The notes beneath the pieces are model-generated. The model ran no database searches and was not told the DNA's origin. It saw only the letters and a list, made by a program, of their open reading frames with translations. The position numbers were made by a program, and so were the translations under genes. DNA of 11,688 bases from positions 1 to 11,688 of the forward strand of contig JABUUX010000455.1 of NCBI GenBank assembly GCA_021442965.1. The letters run 5' to 3'. The stretch is from Treponema sp. Lineage in GTDB: Bacteria; Spirochaetota; Spirochaetia; Treponematales; Treponemataceae. Shown here one piece after another: positions 1-7,971 of this stretch. How positions within the stretch are numbered: the first letter of the stretch is position 1; each line of letters opens with the position of its first letter.

Positions 1-588
1 GGTGCTGCTTCCGATACAGTAAGTTTTTCAAATCTTGATGAATCTCAAATCTCAATACCAAATAATTCAAGGATAGAAGAACAGAATACTTTGATTCCCC
101 AGAGTAAAAATAAAACTGGAATCGGTCAGTTTATAAAGGTCATTATTATTCTTATAGTAATTGTAGCTCTGGCTTATCTTATTCTCTTTTACATAAAAAA
201 ACGTGGAAAAATCAAACGCAGTGATGATCAGTTTTTAAGACGTGTTGCTTATCTGCCATTAGCACAAGGTAAATCGGTTGAAGTTGTTACTTTAGTAAAT
301 CATGCATATGTAATTGGTGTTTCGGATGGTGGCATTAATTTAATTTCAGAATTGGATGATGCAGAACTGGTAGATGCCTTGAACCTTTATTCTGATAAAC
401 AAAAGAATACTTCGAAACCAAAAAATTTTGCTGATGTGCTTGATATCTTTATGCCTGGTGGACCGCGAAATTCAGAAAATTCAGGTCAGGGCAGAAATGA
501 AAATGTGTTTGCATCTTCTGAAAATGATGCTGCGGAAATTCTTAAACAGCAGAGAAATAAATTAAAACAGAATCAGGAAGGAGAGTAG
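1..588 (+). CDS. fliO: Flagellar biosynthesis protein FliO (5'-truncated by window edge)
   Basis: FliO is a small membrane protein that helps assemble the FliP ring of the flagellar export gate. The frame is open from base 1, so the true start and probably a signal peptide lie upstream. A TTG at 91 could be read as a start, but it would cut off sequence without any good ribosome site. About 43 polar residues precede one membrane helix (bases ~130-195, rich in Ile, Val and Leu), followed by a basic stretch. Then comes the FliO-type cytoplasmic domain with the pattern RRVAYLPLAQGKSVEVV and a following hydrophobic strand 'HAYVIGVSDGGINLI'. The tail is polar and rich in Gln, Asn and Lys. It lies 4 bases before fliP, the usual fliO-fliP order. 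FliO is poorly conserved, so the call rests on this domain plus position. In treponemes the same gene has also been named fliZ. Confidence 0.88.
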   Translation, partial: GAASDTVSFSNLDESQISIPNNSRIEEQNTLIPQSKNKTGIGQFIKVIIILIVIVALAYLILFYIKKRGKIKRSDDQFLRRVAYLPLAQGKSVEVVTLVNHAYVIGVSDGGINLISELDDAELVDALNLYSDKQKNTSKPKNFADVLDIFMPGGPRNSENSGQGRNENVFASSENDAAEILKQQRNKLKQNQEGE

Positions 589-592
589 AAGG

Positions 593-1417
593 ATGGTTCA
601 TTCGTTTTCTAAAAAAATGATTTTGATATCAATCCTGTTTTCTCTATTTGGTTTTTGTTTTGCCCAGAATAATAATTTTCCGCAAGGTTCTACACGCGGT
701 AATACAGAGATGAGTCGTAATGTGCAACAGCCGCAAGTGCCGAATGTTTCTGTTCAGATTACGCAACCTCAGACTGGTCAGGAAGTAGCTTTTTCTGTAA
801 GACTTCTTCTTCTGCTGACTATACTTACGCTTGCTCCAAGTATTCTTATTCTGGTAACTTGTTTCTTGCGTTTTTCTATAGTTTTGGATTTTATAAAGAG
901 AGCGCTTTCTTTACAGCAGGTTCCCCCTACAGCAGTTTTAAACGGAATAGCACTTTTTATGACTCTTTTTGTAATGTGGCCAACTTTTACACAGATGTAT
1001 GAAAGGTCATTAAAGCCATTAAGTGACGGGCAGATTGGTATTGAAGAGGCTTACCGTGAAGCTGAAGCTCCACTTAGAATTTTTATGTATTCACAGATGG
1101 CTGAAGATCCAAGTTATATTGGAACCTTTATGGTTATGGCAAATATGGATCAGCCTGAAACTCTTGCTGATGTTCCAACATATATTCTGGTTCCTGCATA
1201 TATTCTTCATGAACTTACTGCAGCTTTTAAAATTGGTATTCTTTTATATATTCCGTTTATCATTATAGATATGGTAGTGGCAAGTATTCTTATGTCTATG
1301 GGTATGATGATGCTGCCACCTGTTCAAATTTCTATGCCGTTCAAACTTATACTGTTTGTTTTGGTTGATGGGTGGGGACTTCTAACAAATCAGTTGTTCC
1401 TTTCTGTTTTACATTAG
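593..1417 (+). CDS. fliP: Flagellar export gate protein FliP
   Basis: FliP is the main subunit of the FliPQR export channel in the inner membrane. The 274-residue product begins with a signal peptide (basic start, hydrophobic core at residues 9-21, likely cleavage after Ala24, C-F-A|Q), as is usual for FliP. A polar Gln/Asn/Pro-rich linker follows to about residue 65. The family core is then clear: LAPSILILVTCFLRFSIVL, QQVPPTAVLNGIALFMTLFV, and near the C-terminus HELTAAFKIGILLYIPF. The methionine cluster that seals the pore is present (M236-G-M-M-M240, followed by LPP), as is the closing PFKLILFVLVDGW motif. The start ATG at 593 lies about 8 bases after GGAAGGAGAG (576-585), which overlaps the end of fliO. 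That overlap suggests coupled translation. Confidence 0.98.
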   Translation: MVHSFSKKMILISILFSLFGFCFAQNNNFPQGSTRGNTEMSRNVQQPQVPNVSVQITQPQTGQEVAFSVRLLLLLTILTLAPSILILVTCFLRFSIVLDFIKRALSLQQVPPTAVLNGIALFMTLFVMWPTFTQMYERSLKPLSDGQIGIEEAYREAEAPLRIFMYSQMAEDPSYIGTFMVMANMDQPETLADVPTYILVPAYILHELTAAFKIGILLYIPFIIIDMVVASILMSMGMMMLPPVQISMPFKLILFVLVDGWGLLTNQLFLSVLH

Positions 1418-1433
1418 CGGGTAGGTAGTGATT

Positions 1434-1703
1434 ATGGATATGGGACAGATTACTTCATTAATGAGAGGCGGAATACAGGAAGTAGTTACTCTTATTGCTC
1501 CGGTTTTGGGGGCGGCTCTTGTTGTTGGTCTGATTGTCGCTATTTTTCAGGCTACCACTTCTATTCAGGAACAGACACTTACATTCCTTCCTAAATTGCT
1601 TACAATTCTAATTCTTGTTGCACTTTTAGGAGGCTGGATGTTTTCTTCAATGGGTGAGTATACAATCCGGCTGTTTTCAAGAATTCCCGATTTTGCAAAG
1701 TAA
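1434..1703 (+). CDS. fliQ: Flagellar export gate protein FliQ
   Basis: FliQ is a two-helix subunit wrapping the FliP/FliR channel. From the ATG at 1434 the product is 89 residues, normal for the family. It starts MDMGQITSLMRGGIQ and has two hydrophobic hairpin helices (about residues 16-37 and 53-74). Between them is the diagnostic loop QATTSIQEQTLTFLPKLL. A GTG six bases upstream (1428) is in frame, but it sits too close to the purine-rich GGGTAGG (1419-1425), which is about 8 bases before the ATG; the ATG is therefore preferred. It sits 16 bases after fliP and 15 bases before fliR, in the usual order. Confidence 0.96.
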   Translation: MDMGQITSLMRGGIQEVVTLIAPVLGAALVVGLIVAIFQATTSIQEQTLTFLPKLLTILILVALLGGWMFSSMGEYTIRLFSRIPDFAK

Positions 1704-1718
1704 GGGGAGCTGTAAGTT

Positions 1719-2525
1719 TTGTTAAATACGATTCTTGATTCAGCTCCAAATTTTCTTCTTTGTTTTGCACGTTGTATTGCAATGCTTTTAACTCTTCCTT
1801 TGTTCTCTATGCGAACAGTTTCCAGAAAAGCAAAGATTGCACTTTCGGGATACATGGCTTTTCTTCTTTTCCCGCAAGTGGATTTTTCGGCATATGCACT
1901 TTATCTTTCAGATAATCAGGCGTTTTCCATTGAGTTTATACTTTTAATTCTTGGTGAAGCTTTGATCGGAATTTTGATAGGTTTTTTTGTTTCTATTATT
2001 TTTGCAGCGTTTAGTACAGCAGGTCAGTTTTTTGCATTTCAAATGGGATTTTCTGCAGCCTCTGCTTATGATGCATTGAGTCAGGTAGAAAATCCTTTAA
2101 TGGGGCAGTATTTAAATCTTATTGCAATGCTTGTTTTTATGCAGAATCAGTGGTTTCAAAAACTTTTTATTACCGGGTTACAGGGAAGTCTTGAATCATT
2201 TAATGTGTTTACTCTTATTGAACAGCGGGAAGCTGTGGTCACTTTTTTATTAAAAGGTCTTTCAAATCTTTTTCTTGATGCATTGATTATATCTTTGCCT
2301 ATTATGGGAACTCTTCTTCTGATTACTGTTACAACAGGACTTCTTTCAAAAGCAGCCCCTCAAATGAATCTTTTGTCAGAGGGGTTTCCAATAATGATTC
2401 TTCTGGCATTTTTCCTCCTTACTGCAATGCTTCCAACCATGTGCAATTTTTTTGTAAGTTCGTTTAGAACAGGGTTTAATGACCTGGAAGTTTTTTTTAA
2501 ATCTTTTGCAACGGGAGTAAAGTAG
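1719..2525 (+). CDS. fliR: Flagellar export gate protein FliR
   Basis: FliR is the single-copy subunit closing the FliPQR helical channel. The 268-residue product is of normal length and almost entirely membrane-embedded. It opens with FLLCFARCIAMLLTLPLFSM, carries the central FliR features (GEALIGILIGFFVSIIFAAF, then TAGQFFAFQMGFSAASAYD and the QVENPLMGQYLNLIAMLVF stretch), and ends with the typical TGLLSKAAPQMNLLSEGFP motif. The start is TTG at 1719: GGGGAG at 1704-1709 lies 9 bases upstream, and no ATG in this frame gives the full first helix. Two T tracts, T7 (2447-2453) and T8 (2491-2498), lie near the 3' end, but the frame is intact. flhB begins one base after the stop codon. Confidence 0.97.
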   Translation: MLNTILDSAPNFLLCFARCIAMLLTLPLFSMRTVSRKAKIALSGYMAFLLFPQVDFSAYALYLSDNQAFSIEFILLILGEALIGILIGFFVSIIFAAFSTAGQFFAFQMGFSAASAYDALSQVENPLMGQYLNLIAMLVFMQNQWFQKLFITGLQGSLESFNVFTLIEQREAVVTFLLKGLSNLFLDALIISLPIMGTLLLITVTTGLLSKAAPQMNLLSEGFPIMILLAFFLLTAMLPTMCNFFVSSFRTGFNDLEVFFKSFATGVK

Positions 2526-2526
2526 T

Positions 2527-3585
2527 ATGGCAGCAGAAGATGAAGGAAGAACGGAGGAACCTTCCGAGTATAAAATTGAAAAAGCCCGTAAAGAAGGTCG
2601 TGTTGCAAAAAGTCATGAACTGCCGGGGAGTCTTGCTCTTTTACTTTCAGCAGTTCTTCTGGTATTTCTTGCAAAATATATTTTTAGTCAGTGTGTAGAA
2701 ATTATGCGGTTCTTTTTTCTAAAGATTAACGAAAAAGGTTTTACCGGACATAATATGTTTTCTGCTTTTGTTAATTTCTTTTTAAGGGTAATTCTCCCGT
2801 TTAGTTTAGTTGGAGTTATTGCCGCTTTTGCAGGAAATATTATTCAGACAAAAGGGTTTATTTTCAGTTTAAAACCAATTGAACCAAAATTTAATAAAAT
2901 AGTTCCAAAATTGGGAGAATATTTTAGAAGAACTATTGGATCACTGCAGGGGCTTTTTAATATAGCAAAATCCCTGGGAAAGGTTGCTTTGATTGTTCTT
3001 GTTTCTTATATTCTTATTCGCGGGAATGTATGGAAAATTGTACAGGTATTGGCAACTGGTAGTGTTACTTCGGCTATTGGTGTTATTGCATCTACAGCCG
3101 CAAAACTTTTGATAATTGTTGCGGTTTTATTTATCGTTATTTCTATTCCAGATTATTTTGTTCAGAAACACGAATTCATGGAAAGTATGAAAATGACAAA
3201 GCAGGAACAGAAAGAAGAATTTAAAGAAATGGAAGGCGATCCTGAAATGAAAGCCAGACTCAAACAGATGCAGAAAGATATTTTACGCCAGAATATTCCT
3301 AAAGCAGTTAAAGAGTCTGATGTTGTAATTACAAATCCTACACATTTTGCAGTTGCGCTGAAGTATAACAGCGAAGTATATGGTTCTGCACCTGTTGTTA
3401 ATGCCAAGGGAATGGATGAGCAGGCTTTGCTTATAAAAAGGCTAGCAAAAGAAAATGATGTTCCCATGGTAGAAAGCCGTTCCCTGGCTCGTGATTTGTA
3501 TAATAATATAGACGTTGGAACTGAAGTTCCGGAAGAATATTTCAAAACAATTGTTCTTATTTATACAAAAATATTGAAAAAATAA
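2527..3585 (+). CDS. flhB: Flagellar export switch protein FlhB
   Basis: FlhB controls the change from rod/hook to filament export by cutting itself at an Asn-Pro bond. The 352-residue protein begins with the family opening (EEPSEYKIEKARKEGRVAKS), followed by four membrane helices between about residues 30 and 215. The long charged linker runs KMTKQEQKEEFKEMEGDPEM. The autocleavage site is intact: Asn270-Pro271-Thr272-His273. The cytoplasmic domain after it is normal, with ARDLYNNIDVGTEVPEEYF near the end and no truncation. The ATG at 2527 lies one base after the fliR stop and about 10 bases after CGGGAG. The last codons overlap the -35 hexamer of a candidate promoter for flhA. Confidence 0.98.
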   Translation: MAAEDEGRTEEPSEYKIEKARKEGRVAKSHELPGSLALLLSAVLLVFLAKYIFSQCVEIMRFFFLKINEKGFTGHNMFSAFVNFFLRVILPFSLVGVIAAFAGNIIQTKGFIFSLKPIEPKFNKIVPKLGEYFRRTIGSLQGLFNIAKSLGKVALIVLVSYILIRGNVWKIVQVLATGSVTSAIGVIASTAAKLLIIVAVLFIVISIPDYFVQKHEFMESMKMTKQEQKEEFKEMEGDPEMKARLKQMQKDILRQNIPKAVKESDVVITNPTHFAVALKYNSEVYGSAPVVNAKGMDEQALLIKRLAKENDVPMVESRSLARDLYNNIDVGTEVPEEYFKTIVLIYTKILKK

Positions 3586-3602
3586 GAATATCGATATACA
3601 AT
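3574..3602 (+). promoter_or_regulatory. Candidate sigma70-type promoter for flhA and downstream genes
   Basis: TTGAAA (3574-3579) and TACAAT (3597-3602) each match the sigma70 consensus at 5 of 6 bases and are separated by exactly 17 bases. The site spans the end of flhB and the start of the 81-base flhB-flhA gap, the only sizeable gap in the export-gate block. Transcription would begin near 3609, giving a leader of about 58 bases before flhA. This is an inference from motif match and position; AT-rich DNA gives false hits. Confidence 0.45.
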
Positions 3603-3614
3603 TAACTATTACTA

Positions 3615-3628
3615 TTGTTATATAACAA
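3615..3628. promoter_or_regulatory. 14-bp perfect palindrome in the flhA leader
   Basis: TTGTTATATAACAA is a perfect inverted repeat a few bases downstream of the predicted flhA transcription start. It is followed closely by a T-rich tract (ATTCTTTTTG, 3629-3638). It could be an operator for a dimeric regulator or a weak RNA hairpin acting as an attenuator. The AT-only composition and absence of a proper loop make the RNA reading the weaker one. Function is unknown. Confidence 0.35.
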
Positions 3629-3653
3629 ATTCTTTTTGATAGTAGCTTGCTTT

Positions 3654-3662
3654 GGGTGGGGG
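3654..3662 (+). promoter_or_regulatory. G-rich ribosome binding site that fixes the flhA start
   Basis: GGGTGGGGG ends 4 bases before the ATG at 3667. An in-frame TTG at 3652 lies upstream of this block and would leave the G-rich run inside the coding sequence. The ATG at 3667 is therefore chosen. Confidence 0.6.
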
Positions 3663-3666
3663 CTTA

Positions 3667-5796
3667 ATGGCAAACGAAAATCGGGGAAATTTTTTAAAAC
3701 TTCTTCTACAAAACTATACAGGTGTCGCAGCAGTTTTAGTTGTTGTGTTCATGATTATTCCGATTCCACAGGTAATTGTGGATGTTCTGATGATTTTGAA
3801 CCTTGCAGCATCTATTCTTGTTTTGCTTTCTGTTATTTCAATCCCCCGTGCTTCAGATTTTGACTCATTTCCGAGAGTAATTCTTTTTCTTACAATGTTC
3901 AGTCTTGGAATTAATATTTCCTCTACCCGTTTGATTCTGGCAAAAGGTATGGACGGACAAAGCTGGATGGTTCAGTCCTTCTCGGATATTGTAACTAACG
4001 GAAGTATTGTTGTAGGATTCGTAATTTTTATTATTCTGATTGTTGTTCAGGTGCTTGTTGTTACAAAAGGTGCAAACCGTATTTCTGAAGTTTCAGCCAG
4101 ATTCTCACTTGATTCTATGAGTCAGAAATTTTTTGATGTTGATAACAGGCTGGCTTCAGGTGCTATTTCAGATGAAGAAGCCGGAAGATTAAAAGATGCT
4201 ATCCGAAAAGAAATTGATTTTTATTCTACAATGGATGGTGCTTCAAAATTTGTTTCAGGTAATGTAAAAGCCGGCATTTTTATTACAGTTGTAAATCTTT
4301 TGGGAGGCTTTATTGTTGGAATGGTTATGAACAGTATGAGCTTCTCTGATGCTTTGGAATCGTATGCTAAACTTACAATTGGTGACGGATTAATATCTCA
4401 GCTGCCTTCCATGATGACTTCATTTGCTACAGGTCTTCTTGTTACCGGTACTAAGTCTGATGAAGACTTTGGTGACCAGATTAAAAACAACTTTACTCGT
4501 GACGGATATATTTACGTTATTCTTGGTGCAGTTCTTGCTGTTCTTGGTGTTGTTTTGGGTTGGAATCGTTGGGGACTTATGTTTATGCTCATTATTTTTG
4601 GGGCAGGATTTATTTTTGTAGGTCTTCGTCTGGCTAGGGCAAATGAAAAGAAAGCTGAAAAAGAAAAACAGGAAAAAGAAAAAGCTGCATCTCAGAAGCA
4701 GGTTGGTGGAAGCCCTGATGATACAAAAGATATTGCTCCAATTGATGCTCTTTCATTGGAATTGGGATACGGACTTATTCCTTTAGTTGATAAAGAAAAG
4801 GGTGCTGAACTTCTGGAACGTATTACAAAAATCAGACAGGAGTCAAACCGGGATATGGGACTTCTTGTTCCAAAAATCCGTATTCAAGATAATATGACGT
4901 TGGATCCAAATGAATACTGTTTTAAAATTTCCGGAATTGAAGCAGGGCGTGCAATAATAAAAGTCGGTTACTACATGGCTATTAATGCGGGCGGTGCTGT
5001 TTCTGAAATTCAGGGAGAAAGGACAAAAGATCCTACTTTTGGAATGGATGCTGTTTGGATTAGTGAAGATAAAAAACAGGAAGCTGAAGATGCAGGTTAT
5101 GCAGTAGTAGATCCCCCAACTATTATTGCAACTCATCTTACTGAAATCATCAGAAATAATGCTTCGGATATTCTTGGAAGACAGGAAGTTAAAGCTATCA
5201 TTGACAGGGCTGAAAAAGATAATCCTATTGTTGTTAAAGAAGTTATGGAAACAGCCGGTATGACATACGGGCAGATAGAACGAATCCTGAAAAATCTTTT
5301 GGAGGAACGTGTTTCCATCAGAAATATTGTACCTATTTTAGAGACACTTTCAAATTACGCACCGATTACAAAAAACCCTTGGGATTTAACTGAAAAAGTT
5401 AGAGAAGCTTTGGGATTACAGATTGCCATGCAGTATGCAGATAAAAATCATCAGGTTCATGTAATGGTATTAGGAATGGATTTAGCTGAATTGATATCAA
5501 ATTATGCCGTTTACCCGAGTGATGGTTCCAGACCGATTGTTACTTTTGATCCTGTTGACGGAAGAAAGTGGGTTAATTTGTTTAGCAATGCACTTACAAA
5601 ATTCCAGGGTATGAATATGATGCCGATTGTTCTTTGCGGTTCTCCAGTCAGAAGACTTGTTCGTTGTGCTATTGAGCGTGAGGCACCCGGTGTTGTTGTT
5701 CTTTCTGAAGCAGAGCTTTATGCAGCAAGAAATAAAATTTCAATTGATGTAATTGGTGAAATTACAGATGAAAAAGTAAGAGAGGAAATTGCATGA
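3667..5796 (+). CDS. flhA: Flagellar export gate protein FlhA
   Basis: FlhA forms the nonameric export ring that docks substrate-chaperone complexes and uses the proton motive force. The 709-residue product has about eight membrane helices in residues ~17-320, a charged Lys/Glu linker (~322-345) and the large cytoplasmic docking domain. Family signatures seen: SSTRLIL (R88), VTKGANRISEVSARFSLD (R138, R145, D149), MDGASKF (K194) and LTIGDGLISQLPS (D240). Several normally conserved features are changed. The PGKQM sequence after the RFxLD motif is replaced (SMSQKFFD), and the positions I align with Salmonella R85, D208 and R270 are S79, N199 and G261. All other landmarks and the length are normal, so the gene looks functional, and these changes are probably lineage traits. 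The stop codon overlaps the flhF start by 4 bases (ATGA), suggesting coupled translation. Confidence 0.98.
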   Translation: MANENRGNFLKLLLQNYTGVAAVLVVVFMIIPIPQVIVDVLMILNLAASILVLLSVISIPRASDFDSFPRVILFLTMFSLGINISSTRLILAKGMDGQSWMVQSFSDIVTNGSIVVGFVIFIILIVVQVLVVTKGANRISEVSARFSLDSMSQKFFDVDNRLASGAISDEEAGRLKDAIRKEIDFYSTMDGASKFVSGNVKAGIFITVVNLLGGFIVGMVMNSMSFSDALESYAKLTIGDGLISQLPSMMTSFATGLLVTGTKSDEDFGDQIKNNFTRDGYIYVILGAVLAVLGVVLGWNRWGLMFMLIIFGAGFIFVGLRLARANEKKAEKEKQEKEKAASQKQVGGSPDDTKDIAPIDALSLELGYGLIPLVDKEKGAELLERITKIRQESNRDMGLLVPKIRIQDNMTLDPNEYCFKISGIEAGRAIIKVGYYMAINAGGAVSEIQGERTKDPTFGMDAVWISEDKKQEAEDAGYAVVDPPTIIATHLTEIIRNNASDILGRQEVKAIIDRAEKDNPIVVKEVMETAGMTYGQIERILKNLLEERVSIRNIVPILETLSNYAPITKNPWDLTEKVREALGLQIAMQYADKNHQVHVMVLGMDLAELISNYAVYPSDGSRPIVTFDPVDGRKWVNLFSNALTKFQGMNMMPIVLCGSPVRRLVRCAIEREAPGVVVLSEAELYAARNKISIDVIGEITDEKVREEIA

Positions 5797-7052
5797 TGTA
5801 TGAAAATGAAATCTTGCAGGAAGTAACTGCAGATACTTACGATAAATGCAAGGAAAAATTATATATGCTTTATGGTGACGGATATGAAATTCGTGACCGT
5901 AGAATTACTTCAACACACGGTTTTTTAGGATTGCATAAAAAAGAACAGGTTGTGGTAAAATTTATTGTGCGGGAAAGAAATAAACCTGCAGATCCTGCAA
6001 ATTTCCTTTGGCGTCAGGCTCAGTCCCAGAAAGATGAAGAAGAAGAGCAGAAATGGAAAGATAATCAGCAGGCCATTCTTTCTGCACAGACTTCTACGCT
6101 TATTTCGGCTCAAGTTTCAAAGATGGATGAAGTTCAGGATAGAATTTCTCAAATGGAGGAATCTATAAACAGAAAGCTTGCAGCCCTGGGTAATTCAGAA
6201 AAACACGAATCTATTTCAAAAATAGAAGAACTGTTGTCTCAGAATGAGTTTTCTTTTTCATTTATTCAGATGATTACTGATAAAATTCGACAGACTTTTT
6301 CTTTGGATCAGCTTAATGATTTTAATCTTGTAGAACGCACTGTAGTTGATTGGATTGGTGAAACAATTGTTCCGGCAGAAGAACATCACGTTCGTCCCCC
6401 TCATGTGGTTATTCTTGTAGGACCTACAGGAGTGGGTAAGACCACAACTCTTGTAAAGCTTTTTGCACAGGAGATTATCAGAACAAAAAATACAGATCAT
6501 CCCAGTGATGTGCGCCTTATTTCTACAGATGGAACTCGTGTTGGAGCATACGAACAGCTTGAGCGTTTTGGAGAGATTTTTTCTAAGGAAGTATTAAAAG
6601 CCGAAAGTCAGGAAGATGTGGCTCATCTATTTAATCAATATAAAAATCACTGTGATTCAATTTATATAGATACTTCAGGATACAGTCCAAATGACAGTAC
6701 TCATATTGGAAGTATGAAAGCAATGCTTGATGTACCGGGGCTTTCTCCTGATGTATACCTTGCTTTTGATGCAAAAACAAAGTACCGCGATATTATAAAT
6801 ATAATGAATAATTATGAACCATTTTCTTACGGTTCTGTTATTGTTACAAAATGTGATGAATCAAATCAGTACGGAAATATAATTAGTGCGCTTTACGAAA
6901 AGCATAAAAAAATTGCTTATGTAACAGACGGTCAGAATGCTGCCAGAAATATTTCACGTGCCGATGTTATTTATTTTTTAACACGGCTGGAAGGCTTTAA
7001 TGTAGATAGAAATCATATAAATAAGAAATTTTTAAACAGTGAGGAAAATTGA
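5793..7052 (+). CDS. flhF: Flagellar placement GTPase FlhF (SRP-type)
   Basis: FlhF is an SRP-family GTPase that recruits the first flagellar components to the proper cell site, near the poles in spirochaetes. The 419-residue protein has an N-terminal B domain: a small module at residues ~9-57 ending GFLGLHKK, then a charged linker with a likely coiled coil (~75-155). The NG GTPase domain follows. Its P-loop is GPTGVGKT (210-217). Motif II is D246-G-T-R249 within STDGTRVGAYEQLERF, motif III is D293-T-S-G296, and motif IV is T352-K-C-D355-E. Motifs II and III differ from the common DTYR and DTAGR, although the Asp and Arg of motif II are kept. AGAGG at 5781-5785 is 7 bases before the ATG at 5793; a second ATG at 5796 is equally in frame. 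flhG follows after one base, the standard partner order. Confidence 0.96.
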   Translation: MMYENEILQEVTADTYDKCKEKLYMLYGDGYEIRDRRITSTHGFLGLHKKEQVVVKFIVRERNKPADPANFLWRQAQSQKDEEEEQKWKDNQQAILSAQTSTLISAQVSKMDEVQDRISQMEESINRKLAALGNSEKHESISKIEELLSQNEFSFSFIQMITDKIRQTFSLDQLNDFNLVERTVVDWIGETIVPAEEHHVRPPHVVILVGPTGVGKTTTLVKLFAQEIIRTKNTDHPSDVRLISTDGTRVGAYEQLERFGEIFSKEVLKAESQEDVAHLFNQYKNHCDSIYIDTSGYSPNDSTHIGSMKAMLDVPGLSPDVYLAFDAKTKYRDIINIMNNYEPFSYGSVIVTKCDESNQYGNIISALYEKHKKIAYVTDGQNAARNISRADVIYFLTRLEGFNVDRNHINKKFLNSEEN

Positions 7053-7053
7053 A

Positions 7054-7947
7054 ATGGAAGAACAGGCTGAAGAACTTAGAGAAATCATGAGAGGTTCAGG
7101 AGCTCCAGCTGGAGCTTCTAGTTCACGCCCAATAAAAGCAAACAATAATACAAGAATTATTGCTGTAACAAGTGGAAAAGGCGGAGTCGGAAAAACTAAT
7201 ATTTCGGTTAATATGGCTATTGCTTATGCTAACCTTGGAAAGAAAGTAATCCTGATTGATGGTGACCTTGGTATGGCAAATGTAAATGTTCTTCTTAATG
7301 TTGTGCCAAAATATAATCTTATGCATGTTATTAACGGCAAAAAAACAATGAAAGAAATTATTCTGGATACAGAATTTGGAATTAAGTTTATTGCCGGGGC
7401 AAATGGTTTTTCAAAAATAGCAAATCTTTCTGTTGAAGAACTTGAAGACTTTGCAAAGCAATTTGTTCAGCTTGGCAGTGCAGATATTATCATTATAGAT
7501 ACAGGGGCAGGGATTGCAGAAAATGTTCAGCGTTTTGTTGCATCTGCAGATGAAGTTTTTGTTGTAACAACTCCTGAGCCAACTGCTATCACAGATGCTT
7601 ATGGCATGATAAAAGTAATTACGACTGAAGCTGTGGACCGCCCGATAGATATAAAACTGATTGTAAACAGAGTTCATTCTCAGGATGAAGGAAAACGTAT
7701 TGCAGAACGAATTATAACTATTACTGCACAATTCCTTAATCAAAGAGTTGAATATCTTGGTTGTGTTTATGAAGACAATTCTGTTCAGGCTTCTGTTATC
7801 CGCCAGAAACCTTTTATTGTTGTCAGTCCAAACTCAAAGCCAAGCAGTTGTTTGAAGCATATTGTTGGAAGAATTGAAAAAACTGAACCGGAAACAAATG
7901 AAGGGGTCAGTAACTTTCTTAAGAAATTTATTGGTAGAAAACGCTAA
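7054..7947 (+). CDS. flhG: Flagellar number regulator FlhG (FleN/YlxH, MinD-like ATPase)
   Basis: FlhG is a MinD-type ATPase that limits flagellar number and stimulates the FlhF GTPase. From the ATG at 7054 the protein has 297 residues. The first helix, EEQAEELREIM, resembles the FlhG activation helix (DQAxxLR) that inserts into the FlhF active site. The deviant Walker A is GKGGVGKT (42-48, preceded by S40-G41). The switch regions are LIDGDLGMANVNVLL and D149-T-G-A-G153, the latter typical of FlhG. The C-terminus, SNFLKKFIGRKR, is a short amphipathic basic helix like the membrane anchor of MinD proteins. An in-frame GTG at 7039 is rejected, because GAGG (7041-7044) lies 9 bases before the ATG and downstream of the GTG. 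The gene starts one base after flhF. Confidence 0.96.
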   Translation: MEEQAEELREIMRGSGAPAGASSSRPIKANNNTRIIAVTSGKGGVGKTNISVNMAIAYANLGKKVILIDGDLGMANVNVLLNVVPKYNLMHVINGKKTMKEIILDTEFGIKFIAGANGFSKIANLSVEELEDFAKQFVQLGSADIIIIDTGAGIAENVQRFVASADEVFVVTTPEPTAITDAYGMIKVITTEAVDRPIDIKLIVNRVHSQDEGKRIAERIITITAQFLNQRVEYLGCVYEDNSVQASVIRQKPFIVVSPNSKPSSCLKHIVGRIEKTEPETNEGVSNFLKKFIGRKR

Positions 7948-7960
7948 AATAGGATATAAT
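7931..7960 (+). promoter_or_regulatory. Possible sigma70-type promoter for the orf-fliA-fapA group
   Basis: A perfect TATAAT (7955-7960) lies in the 36-base gap after flhG. A weak -35 (TTGGTA, 7931-7936, 4 of 6 matches) is 18 bases upstream, inside the end of flhG. The start of transcription would be near 7967, giving a very short leader of about 17 bases before the ATT start codon. It is a weak inference because TATAAT is common in DNA of this composition. Confidence 0.33.
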
Positions 7961-7971
7961 TATAAGTTAAG

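Noticed and set aside
2447..2498. T7 and T8 runs near the end of fliR as phase-variation tracts
   Set aside because: Runs of this length are expected in DNA this AT-rich. The frame is intact and no alternate-frame product makes sense.
3162..3545. Antisense open frame of 127 codons opposite flhB
   Set aside because: It overlaps the highly conserved FlhB cytoplasmic domain, including the NPTH site. The minus-strand product has no family features.
3588..3597. 10-bp palindrome ATATCGATAT after flhB
   Set aside because: It is short and AT-rich and falls in the spacer of the candidate promoter. It is not distinguishable from chance.
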